From Sweltsa coloradensis (taxonomy: Eukaryota > Arthropoda > Insecta > Plecoptera > Chloroperlidae): a DNA stretch of 64,000 nt. Positions 1 to 11,100 of this stretch are shown in pieces. The notes beneath the pieces are model-generated. The model worked only from the letters and a program-made list of their open reading frames with translations, was not told where the DNA came from and did no database searches. The stretch covers positions 310,001-374,000 of the forward strand of contig JAMZAV010000162.1 in NCBI GenBank assembly GCA_024449915.1, given 5' to 3'. Both the position numbers and the translations under genes were made by a program. Position 1 is the stretch's first letter; each line of letters begins with the position of its first letter.

Positions 1-306
1 ACTAGCGTGCGTGTACTTGGTAAACAGACATATTGAATACTTAATTTATTCGTTTAAAAAAAGTAAGTAGAAACAAAATATAAAATGTAATTTTCATGAC
101 AAAATATATTTCTTCCATTGCATTACACATGGGGCTATTGTCAGACGTTTAAACTGATATATTCGCTTCGGTCGCTACGCTCACGACGCTCATCTAATTA
201 TGTAGACGAATATGAGTTTCACGCACGCTATTTAAATGCATGTTGGTGGATGAGCGTGTTTGGTGTTTGAGCCATGCTTTACGTCAGGTTGAGTACATTA
301 GTTTCA
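1..306. other. AT-rich sequence with one Helitron-like scrap
   Basis: No gene is recognisable. Around 161-197 the minus strand holds a fragment of the 5' end of a Helitron-like copy (GATGAGCG followed by GAGCG/GAAGCG repeats), cut off from any body. The rest is AT-rich and unassigned. Confidence 0.5.
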
Positions 307-915
307 TTGGATGAGCGATAAGCGAGCGAAGCGAAGATTCCATTTCACTACACTGGAGATAAAAATCCGGAATGTTTTTCTTTTTTTTCTTTTTTTTTCT
401 GTTTGTATTTTTGTGTGTTTGTTAACACGATTCCGGCTAAACCAATACTCCAATTGCGATGAAATTTTCTGGAGGCCTTCGAAATCTCTGAACTTAGAAC
501 TGCCACGTTTTTGAGCGCAATCGGAAAATTATTTCTCATGAAAAACGAAATTTTACGGGTTTTTCCTTTTTTAAAACAATTCTTTGAATTATAACACCTA
601 CATGCTTTATCCTACTGTAATGATTTTTCACGGAACCTTAATTTTATTAAAACATATATTCGCGTTAAATTTGAACGCAATCGAATAATTATTTCTTATG
701 AAAATCGCAATTTTACGATTTTTTTACTTTTTTTAAATTACGATTATTTTTTTTAATATATTTTTTATTTAATTTAATTTAATTTTAAAAAATCTTCGAG
801 TTACTAATGATTTTTTTACCGAACAACAGAAAATCCGCATAACACATGGCAGCTCAATACACCAATTACGCTCATCCAACAACGCGCCTGAAAAAGCGTT
901 TGCGAAGCTTCCTAG
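307..915 (+). mobile_element. Non-autonomous Helitron-like element (HINE-type), subfamily A, copy 1
   Basis: Reference description for the family. The 5' end is TTGGATGAGCG followed by GAGCGAAGCG repeats, a conserved block (CATTTCACTACACTGGAG), a variable pyrimidine tract, then tandem units of about 160 bp that each contain ACACCTACATGCTTTATCC. Near the 3' end lies the inverse of the 5' motif (CGCTCATCCAA), then a hairpin AACGC...GCGTT and finally CCTAG followed by T. This copy has two units and the longer 3' variant ending GAAGCTTCCTAG. No transposase or Rep/helicase frame is present. Asymmetric inverted ends plus a 3' hairpin are the described layout of Helentron-associated elements; the autonomous partner is not in the window. 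Confidence 0.85.
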
Positions 916-923
916 TATATTAA

Positions 924-1566
924 AGGGGCTAAAAACCCAAAAAATTATTTTTTACCACGTGATCTATAGCACAATACTACACTTAAATGACCGTTTAAAA
1001 AATTGTATCTTGATACTGTGATTTAACACGAATTTTTTAATTTTTTTGATCCAGAAATTGGCGAAAATTGGTGTTTTGGAAAATTTCCTAAATCGGCTTT
1101 AACCTGCTTCTTTTTTGGTCCACATAGATACTAGAGCATAGTACCAATCTAAAATGCCCCTTTATAACATCGTGTCTTAAAACTGTGCCCAAATATACCC
1201 TCAAACACGCAAAAATATGCATTCCAAAATCACACCCCATCTTGGTAATCAGCATATTTTGACCGAACTACTTGCCCAAATTACAAAACAAAATATAGTG
1301 AATTTACAGAAAAAGCTGTCGAGTACGTCAATAATGGCCAATATTTTTTTGGATCAAAATCCTCCAAGGTCACGGGGCATAAAGATCGTCCCCATGTTAT
1401 TTCTTATGGGAGATTTTTGCCGATGGGACCTAGCTCGAAAAATGTCATGTTTCACAATTTTTTGGGAGGTCATGGTGGCCCCAATAATTTTTCTGTTAAT
1501 TGCTAAATTCATTACTAGTTAGCCTGAATGAAATATATTTTTTGAGTTTAGCGGTTAAATACCCCT
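924..1566. mobile_element. TTAA-target MITE, copy 1
   Basis: A 643-bp element lies between TTAA (920-923) and a mutated TTAG (1567-1570). The ends are AGGGG and CCCCT. An equally long copy at 35623-36265 sits between perfect TTAA sites, which fixes the boundaries. TTAA duplication points to the piggyBac superfamily. The only frame (about 100 codons, at 1217) is inside the repeat and resembles no transposase. Confidence 0.8.
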
Positions 1567-1697
1567 TTAGGAAGAATCGTAAAACATTAAATACCATAGT
1601 AATACCAGCCGAAATTATACGGCATTGAATATATTACTTTTCAATAATTATTATTATTTACAATGTATTACATATGACAATTTCACATTATATAAGT
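1567..1697. other. Unassigned AT-rich DNA
   Basis: A short spacer between the TTAA element and the next Helitron-like fragment; nothing recognised. Confidence 0.4.
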
Positions 1698-1815
1698 TAG
1701 ATGAGCGTAGCGAGCAAAGCGAAAATTCCATTTCACTACACTGGAGAAAAAAAATCCGGAATGTTTTTTTTTCAATTTTATTTTTTTCCCCTTTTTTGTA
1801 TTTTTGTCTGTGCCT
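1698..1815 (+). mobile_element. Helitron-like element, subfamily A, 5' fragment
   Basis: It starts with a variant 5' motif (TTAGATGAGCG), keeps the CATTTCACTACACTGGAG block and the pyrimidine tract, and stops where copies continue into the GTTAACACG segment. No tandem units or 3' hairpin follow. Confidence 0.75.
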
Positions 1816-2019
1816 CATGAGTCATGACTATTGTTGGTGGAGCTTCCCGGTTGGCGGAGATCACTTTACTTGAGTGAAGTCTGATGGTAGGCTGGGCTGA
1901 TGGCTGGCGTCTCGATATTCAACGTGTATGAAGGAAGGATTATTAAATGCAGATACATTAGGAGGTCATGTTTATTATTGTGAGGCCATGAACACAGTAC
2001 TGGAAGTGGATGTACGGAA

Positions 2020-3350
2020 CGACGGACAGGAGGGTACAGGAATAGTCAATTAATGTCTCATTATATTTTGTGGATCCGTTGATACAGCGATACAGAAAGC
2101 TATATTATGTTAACATGTAGTTACCACTACGACTGAGCGAAGAACACATTAGTGTCTTGACATGTGGAGTAGTGCCTTGGATAATAGGTACTTGTAAATT
2201 CTAGAACTTAGGAAGTTTGGTGTACTATACAATGTATATCTCTAAATTTTCACGGTTTTCTACGAAAATACTAGGACAAGTATACCATTTCGTTTAAGCC
2301 ATTAATTATTGAATAGAGAGACAAGTTGCTTCACAAATGTGAGAAAAATTGATACTTGTGGAGTTGAAGGATGAAATACGATAGATAAACACTACGAAGA
2401 ATATATTAGGAACATAATACAACCATGGAAACACCTCATTCATTTGTGATTGATAATAATTTTGTATAAACAGTAGTTTGCTACACATATTAATTTTAAA
2501 ATCCTTTTGTACGGTATGTTATATATTGGAGAACCAAACCTTATCCTCATGAGTATGCTATTAATTTAGTGCGGTTGTTATATCACTTGTGAGAATCCAA
2601 TGAGCATTGGTTAGTGATGGCTATAGAGGATTTGCATTCTGTTAATGAAATATTTAAATATACAATGGCTAGTACATAAAATTCAAATTACGACGACGGA
2701 GACGGAAGAATAGCAATTCATTTCAATTATTTATTTTCATTGATCAGCGATCAGAAAGCTTATATATTAACTGTGTACCATACCCTCGAGAACATTATGT
2801 CTTGACCGTGGTAGTGGCTCTTGTATAATATGGATTGTACATTCTAAGAACTTAGAAAGTATGTCTACTATACTACAATGTATATCTCTAATTTTACGTT
2901 TTTCTACGAACATATACTCTACATATTATTACCATTTCGTTTAAAATGCACATGTAGTTATTCAAATAGAAGACAAATTCTCTCCAAAATGTGAGACAAA
3001 AATTTATACCGTTAGATGGAAGTTGAAGGATGAAAATTACGATAGATGAAACACTCGAAATATATTATGAACATTAACAACCATGGAACCCCCCATTCAT
3101 CTATATGATAATAATTTTGTATAACAGATATTGCTCAAACTAATTTAATTTTTAGAAATTTCCTATTTTTACGTATTTATATATTGGAGAACCAACCATT
3201 ATTTCTGGTATGCTTTAAATTTATGGGGTTGTTTATATCCTTGTCAGAACATCCAATGAGCCATTTGTTAGTGATGCATATAGAAGAGATTTGCTCCCTG
3301 TAAATGAAATATTAATTAACAATGGCAGTACATAAATTAATTCAAATTCA
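2020..3350. repeat. Tandem duplication of a unit of about 670 bp
   Basis: Two head-to-tail copies, about 2020-2690 and 2690-3350. Shared landmarks include GATACAGAAAGC/GATCAGAAAGC, ACAATGTATATCTCTAA, CCATTTCGTTTAA, ATATATTGGAGAACCAA and CAATGGC(TA)GTACATAAA. Differences between the copies are largely one- to three-base gaps rather than substitutions. No coding frame survives in either copy. Confidence 0.85.
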
Positions 3351-3479
3351 ATGGAAAATGTAGAAGATACAAAATCGGTTTCATATCAATGCGATTATAT
3401 CGTTCAGGCCGCAGCGTTTAAAATATGGTTCCCTCAAACATTTCATCAAAATCGAAGTAAGCGTCTGTCCGACGTATAG

Positions 3480-3690
3480 AGCATGGCAACACAGAAAACT
3501 GGAACGAAAACTGTAAAAATTATCAGAAAAGTGCGATTGGTTTCTTGGATTACAGTTAAAAACGTGGCAAGTTTTCAGCTTTCATAGCTAGTTTAGTTTC
3601 TTGAAAAATTCATCAAGAAGGAGCAGCTGTTTGTCCAGTAGAAAGCAAACATACACAGAAAAACAAACGCCAGGATATTTTTCTTTGGAT
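3480..3690 (-). mobile_element. Old Helitron-like relic
   Basis: Degraded subfamily-B-like sequence: AAAAACGTGGCAAG, a TTCATCAAGA segment and an AAGCAAACATACACAGA stretch occur in the order expected for a minus-strand copy. Both ends are lost. Confidence 0.5.
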
Positions 3691-3728
3691 TGTCAAATTG
3701 ATGTTTGCGCTTCATTCACTATATACAC

Positions 3729-3895
3729 TCACCCAAACACGGTTATCCGATTGGAAATAAGTGAGTTTTAATTTAACGTTTTTTGAAGTGTGTTTGGAAT
3801 GTCTTGGTCTCTTTTTCACCCAAAACACGATTATCCGATTGGAAATAACTGAGTTTTAATTTAATGTTTTGAAGTCGGTTTGGAATGTTTTTTTA
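3729..3895. repeat. 88-bp tandem duplication
   Basis: Two units start with CACCCAAA(A)CACG at 3729 and 3817. Each contains TTATCCGATTGGAAATAA and ends near GTTTGGAATGT. No function is apparent. Confidence 0.85.
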
Positions 3896-3899
3896 TAGA

Positions 3900-4935
3900 C
3901 TCGTTCCCAGTTTAGAATGACACAGGAAGCGGAAATACAATTGCATTCATGCCCAAAATAACTAATTTGGCTCCTGTTTTATAATATTTCATAATCAAAA
4001 ACTATTGTTCTATGGCTTGTTAATAATTTTCTTTCATCAGGGAGTAAAAATAAATCAAAATTAATGGCTAATAAGTTAGTTTTAAAAGTTGATTTTTGTT
4101 CTATTGTTGGTATTGATAATTTAAATTTGCCAACGTCGATGCAAGTGTTTTGTGAACATATATTTCCGTAAGTAAAGTGTCACAATTCTTACACGACTGC
4201 TTTAATCTTCTAGTTCATCGTAAGTATTTAACATGCGTTTTAGGCAAATTGCTGTTCGCTCGCCCAATGACACCCCAAGTGTTTGAAATTTTGAACATAT
4301 ATCACAAATGTGGAACTATAGGGCTCTACAGTAACGCATTTCCAAATTTTGTTTTAAAATAATTTATAAAAAATAAATAAGTTTTCACAAATTTTGATTT
4401 TGTTAAAAACTCCAAAATTGACCATATTCGTGATTTTTTTTCTGGGTGATTATGTCCAAATTTTGAAAATCTATGACCACAGGGCTGTCTATGTATGTTT
4501 TATTGACAACTTTGCAAAGTTTCATATACGTCGGATGCATCTTGGCCGAGCGAATAGCTATTTGCTAACAGGCAAATGTGTCCCATTCCCTCTTAAAACA
4601 GTTTTAATCCACATTTGAAAGCAGTTTTAATATTGAACATTGATAGTTTTAAGAGAACTGTCATATGATGTTATTTCCTAACCAGTGGCCACAGTGCGAA
4701 GACGACAGTGCTGCGATCACTCGGCGGTGGCATTCTTAACTGAAACCAACTCTAACTTAGACACAAAACTGTACAACAATGGTTTACTGATGTTTTAATC
4801 CCCGCTCTTACACATAAATTCCCTTTGCACAATTTGACAGGTATTGAACCACTGATGCCTTGACAGATCTGTGCATTGGCTAAGCGGGCTTACGAATAAA
4901 AAAACTATAGTGAAATGTTGATTTGAATGTTTCAG
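3900..4935. other. Sequence upstream of the scramblase coding exons
   Basis: No coding exon is recognised. The GC-richer patch near 4690-4735 could hold a promoter or untranslated exon, but no core promoter motif decides it. The block around 4225-4265 (inverse of TTTGCCTAAAACGCAT) recurs near 10140-10165, so part of this stretch is an unclassified repeat. Confidence 0.35.
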
Positions 4936-4962
4936 ATTATTGTGTAGTATCCTAGATCTTTG

Positions 4963-5188
4963 ATGTCGTATCCACAACAAGGGCAGACTGGCTATACACA
5001 ATGCCCCGGGTGTCAGGGGAGTCGGGCTGCACAATGCACCAGCAGCCAACCAGGGCAGCCCGGCTATACCGGTTCCCAGCAGCCAGGGTTCTACCAACAG
5101 TTCGGCCCCAGCTTCCCGTCTTCAGGACCTCCCTACGGTCAGCAAATGGGCTACGATCCAATATCCCAACAACCGGGGCCTACCGGAG
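4963..5188 (+). CDS. Scramblase coding exon 1 (start)
   Basis: It encodes MSYPQQGQTGYTQ... through ...SQQPGPTG, a Gly/Pro/Gln/Tyr-rich low-complexity tail typical of scramblase N-termini. The ATG at 4963 is the first after an in-frame TAG at 4945. A possible acceptor (TTTCAG, ending 4935) suggests that 4936-4962 is 5' untranslated sequence and that an upstream non-coding exon exists. The donor is GGAG|GTAAGG, and the exon ends one base into a codon. The reading stays open past the donor, so the boundary relies on the match in phase to exon 2. Confidence 0.85.
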
Positions 5189-8100
5189 GTAAGGATGCTG
5201 TACTGTACAACAGTCATTTCAAACTTTTAAAGCGCAAAATGTTCACATATATATGATATAGGCCTAATATGTAGATGATATACCTTCGGCTTCACGGCTT
5301 GTAAATTATTGGATGAGCGTAGCGAGCGAAGCGAAGATTCCATTTCACTACACTGGAGAAAAAAATCCGGGATGTTTTTTTCTTCTTTTTTGTATTTTTG
5401 TGTGTCTGTTAACACGATTCCGGCTAAACCGATACTCTAATTGCGATGAAATTTTGTGGAGGCCTTTGAAATCTCTGAACTTAGAACTGCCACGTTTTTG
5501 AGCGCAAGCGAAAAATTATTTCTCGTTCAATTTTACGATTTTTTTTTATTTTTAATAAATTTCTTCGACTTAACACCTACATGCTTTGTCCGATTGTGAT
5601 GATTTTTTCACAGAACCTTTATTTTACTAATTAATATATTCGTGTGAAATTTGAGCGTAATCTAGAAATTATTTCTCATGAAAATCGCAATTTTACGCTT
5701 TTTTTCGTTTAAAAAAATTACGCTCATCCAACAACGCGCCAGAAAAAGCGTTTGCGAAGCTTCCTAGTATAAATTAATACTGGTGTCATCGGGGCCTCTT
5801 TCATCACCATAAAACATGCACTCCCATGTATAGCCAAGTTCGCGAAATAATACTTCGTTACGTTTGCATAGTGTTGGTGAAAAAGGCACCGGAAATAGAT
5901 TGCCCATAACAATTATTTACTTCAAAATTTCGGAAACGCTCAGGTACAATCAGTTTTACAGTGCATTACCATTGGCACCTAGATAGCCATTAGTAAATTT
6001 ATAACTAGGAAAACGCTTAAGTCCCGCCGCGTTGTTGGATGAGCGTAATTGGTGCATTGAGCTGCCATGTGTCATGCGGATTTTCTGTTGTTCTGTGAAA
6101 AAATTATTAATTAGTCGAAGATTTTTTCAAATAAATGAAATTAAATAAAAAATTAACTATTAATCGTAATTTTTAAAAAAGAAAAAAAATCGTAAAAATG
6201 CAATTTTCATAAGAAATAGTTATTCGATTGCGCCCAAATTTTACACAAATATATAAATTCATAAAATTAAGGTTCGGTGAAAAAATCATTACAATAGGAT
6301 AAAGCATGTAGGTGTTATAAGTCAAAGAATTATTTAAAAAAAGAAAAAACCCGTAAAATTTCGATTTTCATGAGAAATAATTTTTCGATTACGCTCAAAT
6401 TTCACACGAATATCTTAATTCATAAAATAAAGGTTCTGTGAAAAAATCATTACAATCGGATAAAGCATGTAGGAGTTATAAGTCGAAGAATTTTTTTAAA
6501 ATTCGAAAAAATCGTAAAAATGCGTTTTTTATGAGAAAAAAATTCCCGATTGCGCTCAAAAACGTGGCAGTTCTAAGTTCAGAGATTTCGAAGGCCTCCA
6601 TAAAATTTCATCACAATCGGAGTATCGGTTTAGCCGGAATCGTGTTAACAGACACACAAAAATACAAAAAAAAGAAAGAAAAAAAAACATTCCGGATTTT
6701 TTTCTCCAGTGTAGTGAAATGGAATCTTCGCTTCGCTCGCTACGCTCATCCAATTATGTCTTATATTTTATAAATGCCAACTATAATATGCACACGACTT
6801 TAAACGTGTTTAAACATAATTAGCTATGCCTAATTATATTTACAATAACATTTCAAAAAATTATCAGTTTAATTGAATTAAAAATCGAATGGCACCTAAG
6901 CACATTTTAGTTTTTCAGAGTTCAAAGTTAGTTGTGTGAATGAACATGTAACCTATCGTTAGTTGGACATATTAGTAAAATCACCGTTTAATGAGTATTA
7001 AGCTATTGTAGGCTACCATCACATAGCCTGAGATAGCTCATGCGTAACGCGCGAGACTCTGATTCTAGGAGGACGTCGTGTCGACACCCGCTACTGAAAA
7101 TCCCGACTTAAAGATTTTTCGGTGTTTTCTCCGTCTTTAATGCGATTGCCATGGATTTAATCTTGTTAAACAGGCCTTGGATATTCCCTTCACAACTACC
7201 CTAAAACCCTAATATCTATTTAAACGTCTCAAGATGGGCATGATTTGTCCCTGGACAGTGGTTTCGTACGAGAAACTCAAAATGTATATGCTCATATACA
7301 AATACCCACTAAAATTTCGAAATTTAGCATCGACCCTTGTATACAGAAATTAACTAACGAAAGAGTCAAATAATAACAACAATCAGAACTATTTAACTGG
7401 CTTTGTGTTTAAGATTGGATAATATAATAGATGTTTTGTTTCCCATCAAACGAAATAAGTGTAACGTACCTCTGTTTGTTGCAGATGTGTGGATGAGTAT
7501 GCAACGAGTCTCCAGCGTGCCTCCCGGACTAGAATTCCTTACTACGATTGACCAGCTCTTAGTACATCAAAAGATTGAGTTGTGGCAAGGTAATTTGTTT
7601 AAATATTATATGTATGTATGTATTTATTTAAGATCTATCCTATTCAGTTATGCACACTTGTCTCTCCCATTCTTACGATTTTCTCCAAATCTCCCGACCG
7701 ATCGCACTCTGTATATTTTTGTTTTACCCATTCCTCTCTTGCTCAATCCTGCCTTAATTCTGAATAACATACCGCGTTACATCCTGCCAATAACTATCAG
7801 GTACTGCAGGGCTTTCCTTAATAAGCCAGAATGTGTACTAATAATATCAATTCAATATCTACCTAATGAGAGTACATAATTATATACCGATGACGTCTCG
7901 AATTATCAATATTATGCCCATCACATTAATAATACTATTTACATTTATTTTCAATGTCTTCTTGTCTGTGAATCTGGATTATTTTGTTATCTTTGAGTTT
8001 ATGGAGAAAGTGATAGTGAAGCTAGTGAGACTGCAATACTATAATATACACAAAGTTCATTTTACTTTTTCTCTGCTGAATTTAACGAAATTTCTTTACA

Positions 8101-11100
8101 CCTCGTGTGAAAGGCATGGCTGACTTTATGGGTATAGCTATGTATTGTAGTAGCTATGTTGTCATTTATTCAGCTTGTCTTATGATAAAAGCATAAGTTG
8201 ATATCTTTTAAGATTGTTTGTTTGTTCTATGGCAGCACTTATGAGATGTGACACGAAGAACAAATATACGATAATAAACGGTTTGGGCAAGAAAGTGTTC
8301 TATGCTATCGAAGACAGCGGCTGCTGCGACCGAAATTGCTGTGGACTAAGCCGGCCATTCGACATGAAAATCATGGATAGCACCCAAACCGAATTGATTC
8401 ACCTTCACCGCCCCCTCGCCTGTGATTCGTGTTGCTTTCCGTGCTGTTTACAGGTAAGACTTGGCGTTGAATGTGTTGACCATGCCATGCTTAAGTACTG
8501 GCAGCTCTTTCATTCACCGTGGTTATCAAAGCTGACCACCAACTATAATAGATATATATCATATCATCATATATATTATAGATGAATTGTAGTACATTCA
8601 TGCATGATGGTTAGCAACCATGCCACTTTTTGGATGAGCGTAGCGAGCGAAGCGAGCGAAGCGAAGATTCCATTTCACTACACTGGAGAAAAAAATCCGG
8701 AATGTTTTTTTTTCTTCTTTCTTTCTTTCTTTCTTTCTGTATTTTTGTGTGTCTGTTAACACGATTCCGGCTAAACCGATACTCCGATTGCAATGAAATT
8801 TCATGGAGGCCTTCGAAATCTCTGAACTTAGAACTGCCACGTTTTTGAGCGCAATCGGGAAATTTTTTCTCATAAAAAACGCAATTTTACGATTTTTTTC
8901 GATTTTTAAAAACTTTCTTCGACTCATAACACCTACATGCTTTATCCGATTGTAATGATTTTTTCGCAGAACCTTAATTTCATGAATTAAGATATTCGTG
9001 CGAAATTTGAGCGTAATCGAAAAATTATTTCTCATGAAAATCGAAATTTTACGGGTTTTTTCTTTTTTAAACAATTCTTTGACTTATTACACCTACATGC
9101 TTTATCCTATTGTAATTATTTTTTCACAGAACCTTAATTTTATGAATTAATATATTCGTGTTAAATTTGAGCGCAATCTAATATTTATTTCTTATGAAAA
9201 TTGCAATTTTACGATTTTTTTCTTTTTTTAAAATTACGATTAATTAAAAAAATTAAGTTATTTTTTTATTTAATTTAATTTAATTAAAAAAAAATCTTCG
9301 ACTAAGTAATGATTTTTTCACAGAACAACAGAAAATCCGCGTAACACATGGCAGCTCAATGCACCAATTACGCTCATCCAACAACGCGGCGGGACTTAAG
9401 CGTTTTTGCGGTGTCTGGAAGTTTTAGTTTATTTGGTTAAATAAATAAACAAATTCGTATTTAGAGTCTACCCACTCAGTCATATAACTGATTTTCAGTG
9501 GGGGACAGTAAACCAAAGCGACCAAGCCAACCCTGTAGGCCGCGACGCAATCGACGATAATAGTAATAGTCATAATGCACTACTCTAGCCTAGGGGCTAT
9601 GAAGAAGTGGTGCCAATGCTGGTCAGAACCAGCCACGGGTAGGGGAGGAAAGGGGGGTTCTCACGTCGTGGTCGTCATCGTCTTTGTCATCGTTCGTGGT
9701 GTCATTGATGTCGTCATCGTCGTCGGGGAGATCGTAAATGGAATGGGTCAAGGTACCCGACGACGATTGCTAGAGCTCGCCTCTAGTTTGTAGCTGATGT
9801 TTGCGAGATGAACTTTTTTTTTTAAATAAATCAAAGATATAAAATCATAAAATGCATAATTTTATTGAGTATCTGATTATTATAAAGTAAATTAAAAGGG
9901 AAAAAGAAACATATTGGCAGTTGGCAGATAGGTATTCGCTCCGCCAGGAAACATCCGTCATATATTAAAACAATCTTGCTATCAGCCAGAAAAAAATCAC
10001 AGATTATGTCGATTTTCGACTTTTTAACAAAATCGAAAGTTCAAAATCGTAAAATTATATTTATGTTTTAAAACTTTTTAACAACTGTGTATTTTCAGAC
10101 AACTGTGATGTCAGTCAAGCGCACAGAGCGAACACGGTTTTGCCTAAAACGCATATTATATATTCTTAAGGCTATTGTACCGCCTCTGGTCGATAATTTG
10201 AAAGTCGAAGAAACATGCCTGAAAAGTTTGCTGAATGAAAGAAGGCCTTTAAAATAACAGGAAAAAATGTGAATTTTTTTGGGCGGGACATAACCTCACT
10301 TTTGGAAATTATATTTAGATTTTTGGACAAAAGTGTGATATACAAGACTCGTTCAAAATTAAGTTTTGAGAATCGGTTTTCTGGACATAGTTTCTAAACA
10401 CCTTTAGCTACAACTTGACTATAGCTAAAATAGTTTTCTGAAAATAACAGTTGGTGTACGAATTTTTTTGTCAAACGGTACAAAACTCGTATTTGTACCG
10501 TTTGACAAAAAAAAATTCGTACACCAACAACCAACAAAAGATGTTGTAATTGAAAGAGGTAGTTAGCTAATAACTATAAATTTTCATGTACAGAAAATCG
10601 TGGTTTCGGCTCCACCTGGCACGGTCGTCGGCTCCATTGAGCAACAATGGAGCATCCGCAAACCACAGTTTCTAATCAAGAACGCTGCTGGGGACACGGT
10701 GCTCAGGATATGGGGTCCGTCATGTACATATAGAAAGTGTGGTGACATTGCCGAGTTGCAGGTAACAGTATTCAGTTGATGATTCTGATCGTATTCAAGC
10801 TCTCTAGATTTGAGATGATAGTGCACGAAATATGACCAATTTTTTTAAGCTCTTATATTTATTGATCTCTAACAACAGGTATTAACCCACAAGTGTTGGG
10901 CAGCTAAAACTAAACAATTCAAAATACAATTCAAAACAATGCAAATACGTTATGCAAATCATTAAATACATGAACAAGTACTATAAAATTAAAATTTTAC
11001 AACAAATAGAGCAAAAAAAAACTTGATAAACAAAAGCATAATTTTTTTAACGGCTGAATGCCCAAGATAAGTGACAGAAAAAAAATGAGGTTATAAAATA

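Noticed and set aside
924..1566. The 101-codon frame at 1217 (and its twin at 36033) as a transposase
   Set aside because: Too short, lacks any catalytic motif, and is truncated differently in the two element copies.
4177..4618. Two open frames upstream of the scramblase gene
   Set aside because: No family recognised, AT-rich codon use, and overlap with a sequence block that recurs inverted at 10.1 kb.
8630..9410. Regularly spaced repeats that could suggest a CRISPR-like array
   Set aside because: Units of 160 bp with no unique spacers, dispersed in eukaryotic DNA; they are internal modules of Helitron-like elements.
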